Below, piece by piece: positions 61,304 to 64,000 of a stretch of 64,000 nt of DNA. The stretch comes from Psychrobacter celer (GTDB taxonomy: Bacteria > Pseudomonadota > Gammaproteobacteria > Pseudomonadales > Moraxellaceae), in NCBI RefSeq assembly GCF_016107555.1, contig NZ_JABASU010000009.1, forward strand, positions 1 to 64,000, read 5' to 3'. Positions within the stretch are counted from its first letter, which is position 1. Every line of letters starts with the position of its first letter. The notes under the pieces are model-generated. The model did no database searches, was not told the DNA's origin, and worked only from the letters and a program-made list of their open reading frames with translations. Both the position numbers and the translations under genes were made by a program.

Positions 61304-62752
61304 CTATTTGGCCGCTGCGCTAGTGTCAGCGTTTTTGTCAGAGCCTTTATTAAACAACACATTTAACACGATAGCAGCCAAAGTTGCCGTGCCGATGCCG
61401 CCCAAATCAAACCCGCCTAAGTGCAAGCTAAAGTTACCTGTCCCCATAATGACAGTAACAGCCGCGATAATCAGATTGCTGTTTTTGCTAAAATCGATGT
61501 GATTGTCGATCCAAATCTTTGCCCCTGCAATCGCGATCAGGCCAAACACCACGATAGAAGCACCGCCTAATAAGGCCGCTGGTATCGTCTGAATAATGGC
61601 ACCAAACTTTGGCGATAAGCCCAGCAAAATAGCCACCAACCCTGCCACGACAAATATCGTCGTGCTATAGACCTTGGTTACGGCCATGACACCGATGTTT
61701 TCGGCATAGGTAGTGACACCAGTGCCACCAAACCCTGCCGAAAACGTCGTGGCCAGCCCATCTGCAAAAAACGCGCGGCCCATATAAGGCGTCACCCGCG
61801 CTTTTGTCATACCCTCAACTGCCTTAAAGTGTCCTAAGTTTTCGGCGACTAGGATAAATGCCACCGGCGCGATAAGAATAATGGCGCTCATCTCAAAGCT
61901 TGGGGCATGAATCGTTGGTAGCCCAAACCACGATGCGGCGGCGACACCACTAAAATCAATCGCCGTGCCGAAGCCCAAAACATTGGTCATCACAAAATAG
62001 GCCACATAAGACAAGATCAAGCCCACCAGCAACAGCAAGCGGCGCAGCATACCACGGGTAAAGACCGCCACCCCACTGATGAGTAATACCGTCAACGTCG
62101 CCATCCAAGCATCAAACTGATTGGCCGACACCCCTTGGATGGTCACTGGCGCTAGGTTTAGACCGATAATCATCACAATAGCTCCTGTGACAATGGGCGG
62201 CATCAAGCGTTCAATCCAGCCAGTGCCCGTCTTCATCACCAATAGCCCAATCAGCGCATAGACGATACCACATGCCATGATACCGCCTAAAGCGACACTC
62301 AAATTATCATTGAACCCTGCCCCTGCATAAGCGGTCACTGCAATGACAGGTCCGATGAACGCAAAGCTTGAGCCCAGATAACTTGGCATACGCCCGCCTG
62401 TGATCATAAAAAACATCACAGTACAGATGCCCGACATCAAGATAGCCAGATTGGGGTCAAATCCCATCAAAAGCGGTGCCAACACCGTCGCCCCAAACAT
62501 GGCAAAGGTATGCTGCACCCCTAACAAGACGCTTTTTGAAGGCGGTAGATATTCATTGATACCGACAGGATCGCGGTCCAAGTCGCCTTTATAAGGTCGC
62601 CATGTCGGAAACCAGCGGCCATTGTCAAAATCTGAATGAAGCGGCTGACCCATGGCTGCTGGGTCGATACCCGCCGCCTCTAAGGCGTTTTGTGCCGGCT
62701 TATCTTGAGCGCTTTTTTGGGAAGATGAAGGATGTTCTGTTGGCGATGACAT
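61304..62752 (-). CDS. uraA: NCS2-family uracil/xanthine permease
   Basis: 482 residues, about 14 membrane spans. NCS2 motifs: LLGVQHTFAMFGATVLAPLL, the substrate-site strand FGGTGVTTYAENIGVMAVTK with its Glu, and AALLGGASIVVFGLIAIAG. The first 60 residues are a hydrophilic extension (Ser/Gln/Pro-rich, then RPYKGDLDRDPVG). Closest to UraA-type uracil permeases; pyrimidine specificity is probable, not proven. Confidence 0.93.
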   Translation of the reverse strand: MSSPTEHPSSSQKSAQDKPAQNALEAAGIDPAAMGQPLHSDFDNGRWFPTWRPYKGDLDRDPVGINEYLPPSKSVLLGVQHTFAMFGATVLAPLLMGFDPNLAILMSGICTVMFFMITGGRMPSYLGSSFAFIGPVIAVTAYAGAGFNDNLSVALGGIMACGIVYALIGLLVMKTGTGWIERLMPPIVTGAIVMIIGLNLAPVTIQGVSANQFDAWMATLTVLLISGVAVFTRGMLRRLLLLVGLILSYVAYFVMTNVLGFGTAIDFSGVAAASWFGLPTIHAPSFEMSAIILIAPVAFILVAENLGHFKAVEGMTKARVTPYMGRAFFADGLATTFSAGFGGTGVTTYAENIGVMAVTKVYSTTIFVVAGLVAILLGLSPKFGAIIQTIPAALLGGASIVVFGLIAIAGAKIWIDNHIDFSKNSNLIIAAVTVIMGTGNFSLHLGGFDLGGIGTATLAAIVLNVLFNKGSDKNADTSAAAK

Positions 62753-63476
62753 GCGCGCGTCCTATGTGAGCTGGAGTGATGAGGAAAAACAAGGGCGTGT
62801 CTCAATTTTAGTCAATAGCTACTTACTTAGCCTAAAAATAAAAACACTTTAATAGAATGATACTATGCAGCAATATTTTGATTTATAACATCATGATTTA
62901 TAACACAAATCGACTATTTTTCTTTTTTTCTATTGAGACTTATTCTTTTATATTTCTTGCTAGCAAACCAAAAGTATTATTTGTTATGATGTCTGTGTTT
63001 TACCGGATGTGACAGGGTCGATATGTTGCCGATATGTTCAATAGTTAATTCTAAATAAAACAGATACATTATATGTCAACATGGAACTGGTATAGATTTT
63101 CCTTGCGTGCCGTACCTGTGCTGCTCGATGCTGCGTAAAACTCATCCCAGTCATACTGTGTCGTTTTTATACTGAACTCACTATACTAAATATCTAAGTT
63201 GGCGCTGTCCTACTGTCCATCAGCCTATCAACTACTGACTTACAGGATGTTACACAACCGTTGGCTGGAAGCATAATAACGGAGTTTCTTATTAAATAAA
63301 AGTTATTATTCAGCGGCTATTTTTGTTCTTCGACTCCCATACAACCACCACCACTGCGCTATATGCACCGTATATAGGTGATTATCGGTAGTGGCTGGCT
63401 ATTATATATTGACTCAAAGTGCGTAAAGCAGGCTATCTTGTCTGCCCAATCACTGATGACTTTTTGGTAATTTATT
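62753..63476. other. Long uraA/sdaA divergent intergenic region
   Basis: 724 bp, AT-rich, with no gene seen. It holds repeat copy E (63041-63185) and presumably both promoters. No riboswitch recognised. Confidence 0.6.
63041..63185 (-). repeat. MITE-like intergenic repeat, copy E
   Basis: 145-bp copy in the opposite orientation to the others. Read on the minus strand it begins TATAGTGAGTTCAGTATAAA, has the core TTTTACGCAGCATCGAGCAG, then GCACGCAAGGAAAAT, and ends TTTAGAATTAACT. Nearly the same element as copy C. Confidence 0.9.
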
Positions 63477-64000
63477 ATGATTAGTGTTTTTGATTTATTT
63501 AAAATCGGTATCGGGCCATCAAGCTCACATACCGTCGGTCCGATGGTCGCTGCCAATCTTTTTTTGACCTCACTGATAAAGCAGGCTGAGTTAACGACTA
63601 TCCAGCGTATCGAGATTGAGCTTTATGGCTCGTTGGCAGCCACTGGCAAAGGCCATGCCACCGACACAGCCATATTACTTGGCTTACTCGGACATACGCC
63701 CAGTACGATTGATACGCGTTTGACCAGTGATTATCTAGCGCCTATTTTTTCAGCCAAACAGCTGGCTATCTCAGCCATGCATACGATTGACTTTGATACA
63801 GATCGCGATATTCACTGGTATGATGAGACGGTGTTGCCTTATCACCCAAACGCCTTGACCCTGCGCGCGACACTAGCAGATGATAGCAGCTATCAGCAGA
63901 CTTACTACTCAGTTGGCGGCGGTTTTGTCATCAATGAAGAAGACGCCACCAACCCAGACGAAGACCATGCCAGCCCTACGATAGCTAGTGTGCCGTACCC
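63477..64000 (+). CDS. sdaA: L-serine dehydratase, N-terminal part (cut by window end)
   Basis: 174 codons up to the window end, open. MISVFDLFKIGIGPSSSHTV with the GIGPSSSHT motif that opens iron-sulfur serine deaminases, then GHATDTAILLGLLGHTPSTI and YSVGGGFVINEED. The enzyme converts L-Ser to pyruvate and ammonia with a [4Fe-4S] cluster whose Cys ligands would lie beyond the window. ATG 63477; the ribosome site is weak. Confidence 0.95.
   Translation, partial: MISVFDLFKIGIGPSSSHTVGPMVAANLFLTSLIKQAELTTIQRIEIELYGSLAATGKGHATDTAILLGLLGHTPSTIDTRLTSDYLAPIFSAKQLAISAMHTIDFDTDRDIHWYDETVLPYHPNALTLRATLADDSSYQQTYYSVGGGFVINEEDATNPDEDHASPTIASVPY

Overview
The window looks like chromosome of a Moraxellaceae gammaproteobacterium, most likely Psychrobacter. 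The grounds are the fused tyrA-aroA gene behind pheA and hisC, a tyrosine-catabolism set lacking a classical homogentisate dioxygenase, the rubredoxin, dnaE and trmJ types, and moderate GC with AT-rich intergenic DNA. This is inference from gene content and family recognition; no database was searched. No rRNA, tRNA or CRISPR array was seen.

Layout. 1-2.1 kb: a Prx5-type peroxiredoxin and a complete IS3-family element. 2.2-9.8 kb: an iron/heme locus on both strands, holding an ABC ATPase, a FecCD permease reduced to its C-terminal third, a HmuY-like lipoprotein, a PvdE/SyrD-type peptide exporter and a Fur-box-controlled TonB receptor whose 3' end abuts a metallo-beta-lactamase-fold gene fragment. 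10.1-19.5 kb: phenylalanine/tyrosine catabolism (nhaC-type transporter, phhB, phhA, hpd, LysR, fahA, a VOC protein with an extradiol-dioxygenase signature, IclR, maiA). The VOC protein is the best candidate for the missing ring-cleavage step. 19.5-22.6 kb: an AT-rich LysR-lrgA-lrgB module bracketed by a decayed IS3 end and a decayed IS630 element. 22.7-33.8 kb: DedA, an orphan ESPR signal-peptide protein, a large perfect palindrome, a CpxRA-like two-component system with a divergent Spy/CpxP-like Met/His-rich protein, two large lipoproteins of unknown function, gamma-glutamyltranspeptidase and an AraC regulator with a PAS-like domain.

34.1-40.6 kb: a complete trans-4-hydroxy-L-proline pathway (epimerase, FAD oxidoreductase, DapA-family deaminase, aldehyde dehydrogenase, AGCS symporter), probably controlled by the divergent AraC/PAS protein. 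40.9-64 kb: mainly housekeeping genes: dnaE, an Hpt-domain protein, trmJ, cysE, folB/folK, rarD, the aromatic amino acid operon pheA-hisC-tyrA/aroA, tal, apt, rubredoxin, an alpha/beta hydrolase, a WG-repeat protein, a DMT permease, uraA and the start of sdaA.

Across the window there are five copies of a ~120-155 bp palindromic intergenic repeat with a conserved GCAGCATCGAGC core. Its terminal sequence TATAGTCAATCC is identical to the surviving end of the IS630 remnant, which suggests a MITE family mobilised by IS630-type transposase. The most notable observations are this repeat family, the putative VOC-fold homogentisate dioxygenase, the IS-bracketed lrgAB module, the orphan ESPR protein, the 19-bp palindrome and the Met/His-rich envelope-stress system.
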